Source of the DNA: Sindora glabra
Taxonomy: Eukaryota > Streptophyta > Magnoliopsida > Fabales > Fabaceae
Assembly (NCBI GenBank): GCA_020226215.1
Contig: CM035235.1
Span: 73,371,283 to 73,435,282, forward strand
Reading direction: 5' to 3'
DNA length: 64,000 nt
The notes beneath the pieces are model-generated. The model saw only the letters and a list, made by a program, of their open reading frames with translations, was not told where the DNA came from and did not search any database. Of the stretch, positions 27,517-38,270 are shown piece after piece. A program made the translations under genes and the position numbers. The number at the start of each line of letters is the position of its first letter. Positions within the stretch are counted from its first letter, which is position 1.

Positions 27517-28740
27517 TTAAAGAGATAATTCAATTGAAAAATTAAGCGTGAGACTCTAAACAACTAATTATCTAAACATGTTAAAATTATTTGGTGAAGT
27601 AACACAATTAATAATAATTTGCAAACTTAGATTAATGAATGAACAAATGATATAGAATATTTTAATTATGCTAAAATTTATGATTGATTGGATTTTATTT
27701 TAACACTTAGACATATTTAGATATTTTATTTTTGGGCTTTTATTTTTTAATCTTCTATAATGGATAAATTAATTCAGTCTAACCCACTCATGAGAACTTC
27801 CAAGCCTCATCATATATATCTATGATTCAGTGGTTGTCTTGTTAAAACAACAGAAGGCATGTAATGTATATATATCAAGGTATGGGAAATTGGGAATATA
27901 CCCCTAACCCTTTATTATTATTATTATTATTTTTTCATATTTATGAAAAATCAAGATGATTTGAGATCGGAGGGCAATTCATGATAAAAAATTGTATCAA
28001 ATTTACTATAAAAAATATCTCATCGGCATTGAAATAATTTTTTTATCATAATTCATTTTTATTAATACAAATTCCTATGCTATTTAATATGATAAACATA
28101 ATCATCTAGTTGGTTTTTCGATTCTTGTAATTACTTTTTCAATAAGAAAGTCTTCTAGTGGAGACAAAAGCACTTTACTAACTTAATACTATCATATTAC
28201 AAGCTATATGGATATGCAAAAGAATAATCGTTATTATTTTGTTGTTTATTTCCCTATATTCCTAGAACAATATTTACCTATTCTACGATTTTTTTTTAAA
28301 TAATTGTGTAGATAGGTTGCATCAATGTTATCGATCAAGGTGTCATTGATGTTCAAGAGGGGAAAAAAATATTTGTAGAATGGTACTTATATTGTACTTG
28401 TGAGTCAAGAAAAAAAATGAGATACATATTTGATGAATATTCTTAAATAGGCTAAAAATAGTAATTATATAGGATTTCGACCGATGTGACCTTAAAAAAG
28501 AGCATATACTCAATCAATTTATAAAGTCACAATTAACCTCTTTTTACCCTATGTCAAATCATACATAATTTACTTATCGAATAGTACTAATTGGATGATA
28601 TTAGAAGCAGTTATTATTGTCATAAAATAATTATTCAAGCATGTCATTTGCTAAATCACTTGCAATTACTCAAAGATCAAAATGTCATTGGTATTCTTGT
28701 ATTACACCCACTTTACTTTAAGTACTCAAAATATTGTACA

Positions 28741-28920
28741 GGAAATGATTATAATGTACCATTGACACAATAATACATTAATGCACCATCAAATACGATT
28801 GTTGATTTGTTGTTATGTAACATGTCAAATTTAACTTTTTTAAAAAATAAATCTAATGTGCAATAAATCCAATGATGTGTCGATTTATTTCTACATTGAT
28901 GATCTACTATAATTTCTCCC
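28741..28920. mobile_element. MITE, family A copy 1 (about 180 bp)
   Basis: The left end GGAAATGATTATAATG and the right end, read in reverse as GGGAGAAATTATAGTAGA, begin long imperfect inverted repeats that extend into ATGCACCATCAAAT. Two more copies, at 60073-60251 and 60446-60628, have almost the same length and word order. No coding potential. Confidence 0.65.
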
Positions 28921-30210
28921 TACTATATATATCATTTGTTGTAACAAATAAGTCTTCTAACTTCACTTTCTATGCTACTCTAATTCTTATTCTTTAAAAT
29001 TATTACTGAATTAAGCATTGAAAAGCCAAAATAGGACGCACCTTTTTTTTTTTTTGATTTATTTGTAGGTGTTTTAGCCCTGGATATATTATTTTTTACC
29101 TTACTCCATCAATTTTCATTACTCTAATAAGGAGGGAAATATTAATTGGCGTGTATGTTTCAAAATATGAGTCTCCTCTACATTTAGTTGAAATTACACA
29201 TGCTTCCTTTATAATTTTAAAATATATATCAATCTCTCCTCAATTTTACAAAAAGAAAACAATTAAGGTCATTATAAAAGTTATGTTAAGATAATGTCAA
29301 TTTCAACTATTAAAATACAGTTAAAGATCAAGATAATTATTTTATGATTAAATTACCCTATTTTGTTTATACTCATTTTACTCGAGATTTTGAAATCTAA
29401 CCTCACTCTATTTGTATATTAGTTTTGAGTGTCTTTAACCACACTCAATCAGAGTATGAAATAACCATAACGTTTATTAATTTTTCTTTTAAACCCCTGA
29501 ACAAATATTAATGAAATGTTACGCTACCTCTAAGAAATATTATTATTAATGAAATATTGCACTACCTACAATAATTATTATTATTACTGCGTTTTGCCCA
29601 CAATAAATATTATCATCTATATGATTTATGTGAAAAATAAACTTGTAAAACAAACGTTTAAAGAATTTAAGATCGAAATATTTCTGATTTTATTATAAAT
29701 ATTAGAAATCTCAATATTATTATTAAAAAATACAACAAACATTGCGACTAAAAATATTTGCATTAATATAGCAGAACCAGGTATTCAATCATCAAGTTTA
29801 ACCTCGCAAGGAGTGGCAATTCAATTGGTTCAGCGATGGCTTTGAAAATTAATCGTAGCAGCGAATTGATGCGTAAACCAACATTATATGAATTTACAGC
29901 TCTACCCTTGCACATGAAAAAGAGCAGTGGAAATTAGAAGGATCTGAATATAGACTAAAATAGAATTTGTATAAATTTAATCTCTTATTAAAAATTAATA
30001 TCAATTACATTTATATAAAATTAATTTTACATTAAATTTCAAATTTTATATAATAATTTAATAATTTTATTTCACATAAAAAAAATGAAAATTTTAATAT
30101 AATATTAATTTTAGCTGAATATATAATTTTTTAATTTTAATAAAAGACTGATATAAATCCAATATTACAGAAATTAAAATAGAATTTTAGCCTTCAACAT
30201 AAAAGAAATT

Positions 30211-30672
30211 CTAAGGATTGCTCCGCACCAACTCTAATTTGTTGCGATGGTCGTCGCGAGACGATTCCTTTGATTTATGCTTTCGGTATTTAAAGACATA
30301 AATCAACCCAGAAACCAATAGCAGGATGACACCTGTAACCCCACACACCAAGCTGCCTACAATTAACGCACTCATCACATGGTCTTTCCCACCGCCGCCG
30401 CCGCCGTTGCCGCCCCACCACGACGGCGACGAATCGCTCGAATTCAAGGCCCTCGGGATCCCGAAGTCCGTTGAAGTTGCCGTCGGCGACGTCGAGTGTT
30501 TTCCGTTGAAGAAGGACATCATCTCCGGTGGATAATTCATCCCTTTTGGCGGCGAAATCTGGAACTCCAGACCGTGATCCGATGGCCGGAGCTCTCTCCC
30601 TGTGGTTTCTCCGGTAAGTATGAACCCCATCAGCAGCGGCGCGTAGACGGCGAATCCCGTAAGCAATGCCAT
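30211..30672 (-). CDS. Small single-exon membrane protein of unknown function (153 aa)
   Basis: An uninterrupted 153-codon frame starting at ATG 30670-30672. It stands out because it is much more GC-rich than its surroundings, which argues for a real gene. Residues 1-20 are hydrophobic and could be a signal peptide or first membrane segment. Residues 35-98 are a polar, proline/serine-rich loop ending in a Trp-Trp pair and a glycine run (about 87-95). Residues about 99-127 form a strong transmembrane helix. The C-terminal 26 residues are basic and charged (KYRKHKSKESSRDDHRNK), fitting a cytosolic tail under the positive-inside rule. A single-pass type I topology is likely. I do not recognise a named family, and no enzyme motif is visible. 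The leader upstream of 30672 is also GC-rich and looks like a 5' UTR. Confidence 0.75.
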   Translation of the reverse strand: MALLTGFAVYAPLLMGFILTGETTGRELRPSDHGLEFQISPPKGMNYPPEMMSFFNGKHSTSPTATSTDFGIPRALNSSDSSPSWWGGNGGGGGGKDHVMSALIVGSLVCGVTGVILLLVSGLIYVFKYRKHKSKESSRDDHRNKLELVRSNP

Positions 30673-32477
30673 GCGAATCTGGATATGTCGCAGTGTCGCT
30701 GTTGCTGCGAATTATGGCTTGCTTAGCGCAGTGATGGTAGCAGGAGCATTTATCAGGGGACTGATACGCTGTCGTTTTGAGGTTAGGGGTATCTTAACAC
30801 TGACACTTGGGAAGTAGCTTTAAGGGAACCAATAAGGAAATAATCAGCTTTGTATCGCGCTACCGTCGCCGTTCTCCTTTTTGTCTTCTACTGCCTTTTG
30901 ACCTTTTTTTTTATTTCCCAATTTATAACTTTAATTTGTTATTAAAATTTTAAAAGTTCATCGGTAAACGAATGGATTGTTCTGTAAATTTTATCTAAAA
31001 TTTATTTTTGTTGTAATTTATTTTGAATATTTTTTGTTATAACTTTAATATATACAGGATAGTTTAATAATAAGAATAATCAAGTCTCCTACTCATGCAC
31101 GCATTTTTATATATATAATTTTAAAATCGAACTTCGAATATAAAGAAAAATAAATTTTTAGATAAGACTATATGCTTCTTAAATTAAAGTCTTTCAACTT
31201 ATATTATCCCTTTTTAATATTATTATTTTTGCGCACGAGTTAACATATCAATATGTAGTTTTTTTTTTTCCTTTTTTCGTTCCCCCGGTCTCACCATAAA
31301 ATTATAAGAGCTGCCATGCATTAAAATTTCTATTTAGTAAGGTAACTAAAAGGAAAGGATACAATACAAATTACTGGGTTTCAAAGAATTAACACACCAC
31401 GAAGCTTTTAATCACCAGAAAAGAAAGAACGCACCAGCAAAGGGAAAAAGAAAGAGATTCTGCAGGCAAAGTTAGGAAGAGAACTTTTTTTCTTAAAAAA
31501 AAAAAGGCTAAACATTTAAATAAAGAACAATGAAAATCAAATTTGAGCGGGTTACCGGCTCATTTTTTTTTTCTTTTTTTGGTAGGGGGCACCAAAAATA
31601 TCTTGGTAATTTGGAGGAATATGGCCATTGCCCAAACTTATTTCTGAGTTGGCAACATTTGAGACGTGTCATGCTAAAATTTTGTTTACATATAGGCTCC
31701 GACCTGCTTGTACCATAAAAGACATCATCATTATCATCATCAACAACAACAACAACAATAATAATAATAATGATCTATTCCTTTCTTCTTCTTTTTTTCC
31801 ATTTTTTGCCATGAAATTGAATTTGATTAGAGATATTACACAAAATTAAATTCCTATGAATTTAGATTAGATTTATTTTTGAAAAAGATAATTTTCATAT
31901 GTGCTTCTATAATTTGTAATTAAAAAAATAATATTTAAAATTATGATAATAAAGAAATACAAATTTTTCTCTTCCAAACTCCTTATATTTAATATTAAAC
32001 ATATTAATTATTTTTATTATTTTAATAATTTATGATTATGTTCCTAAAAATAATATTTTCCGCTAAAATAAATGAAGAAACTAGTGATTCTTGCATAGAA
32101 GGTGTGCTTTAGATCAGCTATACAGGGTGGGGGAGGGGACTATAACCGAAGACATTAAGCAGCGACAGTAATATCAAAGTAATACCAATTAACTCATTTT
32201 TTATTATTTCAGGCTCACTCGACAGAATCTAGACAAGGGATAAAGCTAGGTTAAGTCAAATTCTACCAAGTGTGAAATGTATAAAACTAGATGAATAAAA
32301 AGGAATATATCTATTCGGCTCTTGTACCATTCTTGTCTGAAAGGAGCATCTTAGTATTTTCCTCTCTCAAATTTATATTTTTGTATGCAAAAACATTGCA
32401 TCCTTTTACTTGAAGAGAACAGGTTATTAATCAAAACAATTCCTCGTGACATTGAAACCATTTTGCACTACATAATA
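30673..32477. other. Intergenic region, small membrane-protein gene 5' side to FNR 3' side
   Basis: The first 230 bp are less AT-rich and probably include the promoter and 5' UTR of the minus-strand membrane-protein gene. The remainder is AT-rich, with poly-T/poly-A runs and an AAC/AAT trinucleotide microsatellite at about 31740-31771. The part near 32300-32477 is likely FNR 3' UTR. No other gene is supported. Confidence 0.55.
31740..31771. repeat. AAC/AAT trinucleotide microsatellite
   Basis: A run of AAC units passing into AAT units on the plus strand, preceded by TCATCA units. It is intergenic. Confidence 0.85.
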
Positions 32478-35400
32478 TCAGTAAACTTCAACGTGCCATT
32501 GTTTGTTCTTCTGGAGATGTGAAAGCTTCTGTTCCCAATTTTCTCCTCTCTGCTCAGCAACCCTCTTCAATGTTTCTTGCATCCCGGGCATCATCCCTTT
32601 ATGTCCACAGAAATGAATGTGAGCACCGTTATCCAGGAGTTTGAAGATTTCATCGCAGTGTTCCTCGATCTTATCTTGAACATGCATTCTGCCCCCATCC
32701 TTATTCTTTTGCTCTCTACTAAGGGCTCGATCATAACGAAAGTTGTCTGGATAGTTTCTAAGGTATTTGGTGAATTCATAGTCATAGAGGAGGCTGTCAG
32801 TATTGGCAACACCTAGGAACAGCCATGCTAGCCCGCCAAACTTGAAATTAGGGACAGACTCCATGAACATTCGGCGGAGATAGCCTCGAAATGGAGCAAC
32901 TCCCGTGCTTGTCGCGACCATTATATGGGTAGCATTTGGGTCATCCTCAGGCAAAAGCATTGTCTTCCCGGAGGGGCCTGTCAAAAATTTGAGGATGACT
33001 TTATTGTCAAAAGCATTATCATCACTATTCCATTTGTAATAATTGCGAGTCAATTAATGGTTGTACCTTATAAGTTAAAAATTCAGGAAATGAGAGAGAT
33101 GAAAATATAAATTAAACATAATGCTACAAGCAGAAAGCTACACCCAGAAAGGAAAATAAGATGAAGAAGAAGAATATTATACAAAGCAAAAGGAAGAAAA
33201 GTAATATGTGTGTGTGTGTATTTGAGCAGAAGGGGAGGATGAAGCGCCATAACATTAAAAAATAATAATAATAATAATAAATTGCACAAAGCAGAAACAG
33301 AAAATAACCATCCAAACCTTAAAGAAATTCTTTTGCCCTTGAACAAAGTAAGATGGGATGTCTCTTACCTGTGATCTGAACTTGGTCTCCAGGCTCTGAG
33401 TCACACAAGAAATTGCTACATCTGTCACTCTTAGAAGGGTCTTCCTTTCGTGTCTCAGGATCATTATAAACAGAACGGCGGACACACAAGCTGGCTGTTC
33501 TGCCATCAAAAAAGTCTCCATATCTAGTGGAAGCAATTGAGTAAAGCCCAACATTATTAAGAATCCCAGATTTTTTTGGATTTTCACCCTGCCATCCATT
33601 TACAGTATTAGATAATAGGTATATAGTTGTGAAACTAATATATATATATATATATATGAGAACTTCTGTACCCAGGGTGTAAAGCTGAATGCACATTGAC
33701 AGTGGTGGGAAAGAGCTCATGCGGCCATTAGATTGCTTTGGATTAGTTATAACGAGATCTATAGAAAAATTTAATGGCCTTGGTTGGCCATGGCAGATTT
33801 ATGTGAAGGCTATCTATGTCTATTTAGCTTCATTAATACCTGATCGAGCAAAAACAAGGAAGTAAGGATACACACACAGCATAAACTGATAGGCCGAGGC
33901 TCAAACCATCAGTTTGTTCTTTTCTTTTCTTTTCTCTTTATTTTTTTTTTTTGGGGGGGGGAAGAGGTGGTGCAACTGTGCAACAAGGGAGGAGAAGAAA
34001 GGTATCCAAACTCCACCTAAGGCCACTAACATCAAACCTCTACCATAAAGTTCATTTATAGATGAAATGTTGGATACAGTATACAAGGTCTTTTAATCAC
34101 AATAGTTTACCAAAAGAAAATATGAAGCTCAAAAATTGATCATGATAATTTAACATATAGTACTGTGTCAGAGTGAGGAGCCTGATAAAATTTCAACGGA
34201 ACTAGTCACTTACAGGTGGAATAATACCATAACTCTGCCCTTCCCAGTAGGGAACATTTCCACCATGATCAACCACAATATGAAATATCTCCCCACGCGC
34301 AAACGGACCCACCAGCCTCTCAACAGAAACAACTGTTGCTGTATAGGGTTTTTTAGGTTTATATAAATTTAATGGTGGTTCTGTAGCATTTTCCAACGCT
34401 AAAGGAGACACAGGAACTTTAGGTAATCTTAATTGTTGCACTGACATGCGTGTTACTCGATGACTTCTGAAACAGGAATTGTCTCGTCCCATGTCCAAGG
34501 TTGAGACTCGGGCCCATGATTGGTCTTGAAAATTTATGTTATATGGCTGCAGTGTGAAGAGTAATTGGCTTAAGAAACCAGCAATTATATAATCTGAAGA
34601 ACAGGCTAAACTCAAACATAAATTCATAACCATAAATTGTCATTCTAACAATTGCATTATAATTCTCAGATGGTCATGCTAGAAAATGAACAATGTAAGT
34701 ATTAATCACAAAAGTCTATAGAAACAAAACGATAAACTCAAGAACTAAGATAATGACAGCCACTTATATAAGAAACAGAAGAATGTTAAGTGGATGCAGT
34801 GATTACCACCGCATTAGAAAAACCTATATATATATATATAGGATCAGAGTCATACACAATAAATATAAATAGCTATCATCTATACCAAGATTTTTTTTTG
34901 GGACAAAATACAATAGTTTAAACTAAACCCTCCAACTTATTATACTTATTCAGGTTCAGAAATAAACTGAACAATCTATATGTTAAAATCTTGTTTCTTC
35001 TAAACACATTCTGAAGGGAACTATCATCAACCTCCATGACTGGTAAAATAATCAATCTATATTACTTCTTCTTCATCAGGGAAAAAAAGGGGATTCACCA
35101 ACCCAATGACATTGAGCAAATTATTTAGTACAAGGGAGCTTTGCTAAGACACCATGACATAAATTTCAGCCAAATAAAAATGAGTAAAAAAATTCAAAGA
35201 AGACCCCTTTCCTAATGCGCTAAAATAAAATAAACTATAAAATAAAAGTATTGAATAGATAAAAAAAAAGAAAAAGAAATATAATGAACTGCAACTTCCA
35301 TCTTGAACGGTTCCAACTCATAAATTGCAAAATTTATAGAGAAGAAAAGCAAAACTTTAGTATGGTTTGCGCTCTCACCACTTCATGGGACCCTCAGTAG

Positions 35401-35979
35401 TCTGGCCAGTAAACTAAAAATAACAGTTTGTAACCTTTCAAATGGAAGCAGTCACAATATAGTAATATACTATGTGATAAACTACTTGCCTATTCAATTC
35501 CAGGATTTTGTAAGGGAGAAGTGAGAGAAAGCCACACAAGCCATTTCACAAAACCCATGTTTCAAATATCAAAAGGTCTTCAAGTTAACATCCAAACACT
35601 AACCAAAACGAATTAGAAGAAAGAAAGAAAGAAAGCTCAAACCTTAAACGCAGATCTCCTGAGAAGCAAATCACCTCCAACAGAAACAGTTACAGCTACC
35701 TGCAAAAGAAATCAAAACTCATAAGCGAAATAAGTAGGAAGCTGAGAAATGCACATAAAAATTGCCAATATAAAGTAAAATGGAAACAAGGAAACGACCC
35801 TTTAAGTTTCCACAGTAAAGTCCCCCTCGGGCTAATTAAAAATCTAAGCTTTGACATTTTACAAGCTAATGTATAAGCTGTCTTCAGAAACCCAGATGAC
35901 AAATGAGCCAAGAGGAAAAGAGTCAGCATCAAGAAAACGAGTTCCCTGGATTTACCTGAGATAGGGCCAAATGAACCAT
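32478..35979 (-). CDS. RFNR: Ferredoxin-NADP(+) reductase, root-type plastid isozyme, with changed cofactor-binding residues
   Basis: Root FNR moves electrons between NADPH and ferredoxin in non-photosynthetic plastids. Five exons on the minus strand: 35956-35979, 35643-35699, 34214-34546, 33369-33588 and 32478-32977. All are GT-AG and in phase, giving 377 aa, near the 378 aa I recall for Arabidopsis RFNR1. Residues 1 to about 65 are Ser/Arg-rich and look like a transit peptide; the mature part begins near SVQQ. The ferredoxin-reductase FAD domain (about 95-210) and the NADP domain (about 212-377) are both complete, ending in the family's C-terminal tyrosine (VEVY). C335 in the NADP domain is kept. 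Several normally constant sites differ: the RxYS arginine is G152 (VGLYS), the NADP-loop Gly-Thr-Gly is S235-T-G, and the Y-F-C-G-L segment reads H333-F-C-G-H337. The protein may be impaired or a diverging paralogue, although frame and splice sites are intact. Confidence 0.9.
33941..33961. repeat. Adjacent homopolymers T12-G9 in FNR intron 3
   Basis: A run of T directly followed by a run of G on the plus strand, within the intron between exons ending at 34214 and starting at 33588. It is low complexity and prone to length error or polymorphism. Confidence 0.8.
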
Positions 35980-36368
35980 CTTGAGTTGAAAAATAACAAA
36001 AGGAAATTATTGAGCTGAAGAAATGTACTTGAATTGGACCTTGAAGGACATTCTACTGTAGAGGGGATCGAATATCAGGCTGGCACGGTGAAGCTGAAAG
36101 TACTTCGCCTTGGCTCCTCGGACCAGCACCAGCTCCGTACAGTCAAGAAGAAGATAATATATCGTACTTAACTTATCCATTCTTCAAGTATTTTCTGCTA
36201 CCGGTAAATGGGAACCTCGGGTCGGATCCAGCTCGTGCATCATTCCACGTCCATATTCCGGGTTTAGGGTTGTATCCGGATTTAAGTTCAGTTTCTACTT
36301 GAGCCCATGAGCTTCAACACTGCATGATCCCAAGCCTATTAGAAGTGGGTTGGTCTGTTTGGGGCCAT

Positions 36369-36382
36369 TGGGCCCATGGGCT
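36369..36382. promoter_or_regulatory. Paired site II-like elements upstream of FNR
   Basis: TGGGCCC directly followed by ATGGGCT, about 390 bp 5' of the FNR start codon. TGGGCC/T site II elements are known TCP-binding sites in plant promoters, often paired. The 36000-36420 stretch is clearly less AT-rich than the DNA beyond it, consistent with 5' UTR plus promoter. Its function is inferred. Confidence 0.35.
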
Positions 36383-36420
36383 ACTTGTTCCAACCCATTT
36401 GTCTCTGATTTGTTCCCAGA

Positions 36421-36890
36421 GAGTTCATTAGCCACTACTTTTTTTTTAAAAAAAAAAATACTTTTTAATACAAATCTGAATGATAAATTTGCAATTTATC
36501 GTATAGTTTTTATATGTAAAATATATAGTATTTAAATTTTAAGTAAAAATTTTTTATATAAAAATTATAATTATAATTTTAAATTTCTATAAAAACTTGT
36601 AGAATTATAAGATAACAGCATTTATTTTAAAAAATAACCGCAATAAGAATTTGATTTTTAGCATATTAGCCCAATTCCTCTTCCTCTACTTAACATAAAA
36701 AGAAAAAAGGGCACAAGCGGCACACTGTATATGCACTCGGGCTAATACTTGACCTGCTACTTGTTTATGTTTTTATTTTTTTTTTCCTTATTCAGAATAA
36801 GAACAATATATAACGTCAATAATCTCTCTCAATATTCTGAAATCGGACTTAGATTTCTTTACCAAACTGAAACGTCTTGGATTTTGAGCC
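36421..36890. other. AT-rich intergenic stretch upstream of the FNR promoter
   Basis: Homopolymer T/A runs and no coding signal. Nothing identifiable. Confidence 0.5.
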
Positions 36891-37790
36891 AATTAAAATT
36901 CTTTAACAAATAATTAATAAATTAACTAATAATTTATAATTAATTATATAAGAAGTATTTTATAAAATTAATTATTAAATTAATTAAAATTAAAAATAAT
37001 ATAAAAATACATTAACAAGAATAAATATATAAAATAAAATAATTTATATTTATTTAAAAATTAAATTATATTAATGTAACTAAAATATTTAAAATAAAAA
37101 TATGATATCTTACATTTAATTAATTTTTATATTTATTTATTATACAATTCTTATTTTATTATTATTTATAATAAAAATATAATTATTTATATTTTATGGA
37201 ATTATGTTGTGAAGGGTATGAAATGTAAATTAATTAAAATAATAAATATAAATTTAAAAAATAAAAATATAATAATTTATAACTTATAAATTATTTAAAA
37301 TAATTTATTAAGTTAAAATTTATTTTTTAATAAATTAAGACTCTATTTCAATAAATATTTGATAAATTAACTGATAATTTATAATTTATAATTAATTATG
37401 TAAAAAATATTTTATAGAATTAATCATTGAATTAATTGAAATTATAAAATAATATAAAAATATATTAATGAAAATAAATATATAAAATAAAATATTTTAT
37501 ATTTATCAAAAATTAAATTATATTAATATAATTAAGATATTTAAAATAAAAATATAATATTTTATATTTAATTAATTAATTATATTTTATGATATTATGT
37601 TGTGAAGGATATGAAATTTAAATTAATTAAAATAATAAGAATAAATTTTAAAAAATAAAAATATAATAATTTATAAGTTATAATCCATTGAAAATAACTT
37701 ATTAAATTAAAAATTATTTTTTAATAAATTAATATAAGAAATATTTTTAAAAGTTAATTTATAACTCATTGATTAGCTAATAAATTATAA
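36890..37790. repeat. Two diverged tandem copies of an AT-rich MITE-like element
   Basis: Copy 1 (about 36895-37335) and copy 2 (about 37345-37790) share the same order of phrases: a left end AAATTAACT-ATAATTTATAATT, then AAAATATATAAATAAAATA-like words, TTAAAATAAAAATATxATAT, TTATGTTGTGAAGGxTATGAAA, and a right part TTATTTTTTAATAAATTA. Copy 2 lacks about 50 bp present in copy 1. Related sequence occurs at 25980-26605, 45205-45507 and 47494-47726. No coding potential. Confidence 0.6.
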
Positions 37791-38090
37791 ATTATTTTTT
37801 TTTTGTTACAGAGCTTAATTATTATATTATTTATTTATATTTTCGTGTGTATATGAATTGAATTGAATGACTAATATATCTGTAACATCTGGCCTTGAGT
37901 TTTGAGAATCCAAAGTTAGGATGAGGATAGTTTAGATAATGGATTGAATTTTGACCATTGAATATAGATGATGAACCAAGGGGAGTAAATAGCAACACGT
38001 AGTGACACACCGAGAAACAACCAGACAGACCAACCCGATACAAGAAATCACATCCTCCTCCGCCTTATCCTCTCCGCACAACCAAACAAA

Positions 38091-38270
38091 ATGCAAATTC
38101 CAAGTGTGACAAATCCAATCATGTTTTCTTTCGCAAAATCAACAAATTTTGGGCCCCACTCTTCAAAATGGGTTTGTGTGAATTCTCCGGTGACTTGTAA
38201 GCAACAAAGAGTAGGGAGGGAGAAAGCATCAAATTTGCCGTTAATTAGGCTTTGTTTAGATGAAGGAGCT
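38091..38270 (+). pseudogene. Possible orphan first exon with plastid transit-like sequence
   Basis: A frame starting at ATG 38091 encodes about 60 residues before entering low-complexity AT-rich DNA at about 38250. The residues are Ser/Thr/Lys/Arg-rich with few acidic ones (MQIPSVTNPIMFSFAK, then SPVTC-KQQRVGREKAS), which resembles a plastid transit peptide. The 100 bp upstream are CT/CA-rich and less AT-rich, like a 5' leader. A GGCTTTGTTTAGATGAAGG phrase that could be a MITE end begins near 38247. I found no downstream exon completing a protein, so this may be a gene relic, an exon cut by a transposon, or chance. Confidence 0.25.

Larger units (their letters stand above)
25057..30210. other. 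Intergenic region between the AGD12-like gene and the small membrane-protein gene
   Basis: Very AT-rich, with no supported gene. It holds transposon-like repeats, listed separately (25980-26605, 27179-27516, 28741-28920), and a TTA trinucleotide run at about 27911-27932. Around 29500-29620 an ATGAAATGTTACGCTACCTC-like phrase is repeated twice in diverged form. Confidence 0.55.

Noticed and set aside
33083..33346. Hydrophobic minus-strand frames near 33.1-33.3 kb
   Set aside because: They lie in FNR intron 4, are driven by a TTA/ATA repeat, and overlap no recognisable domain.
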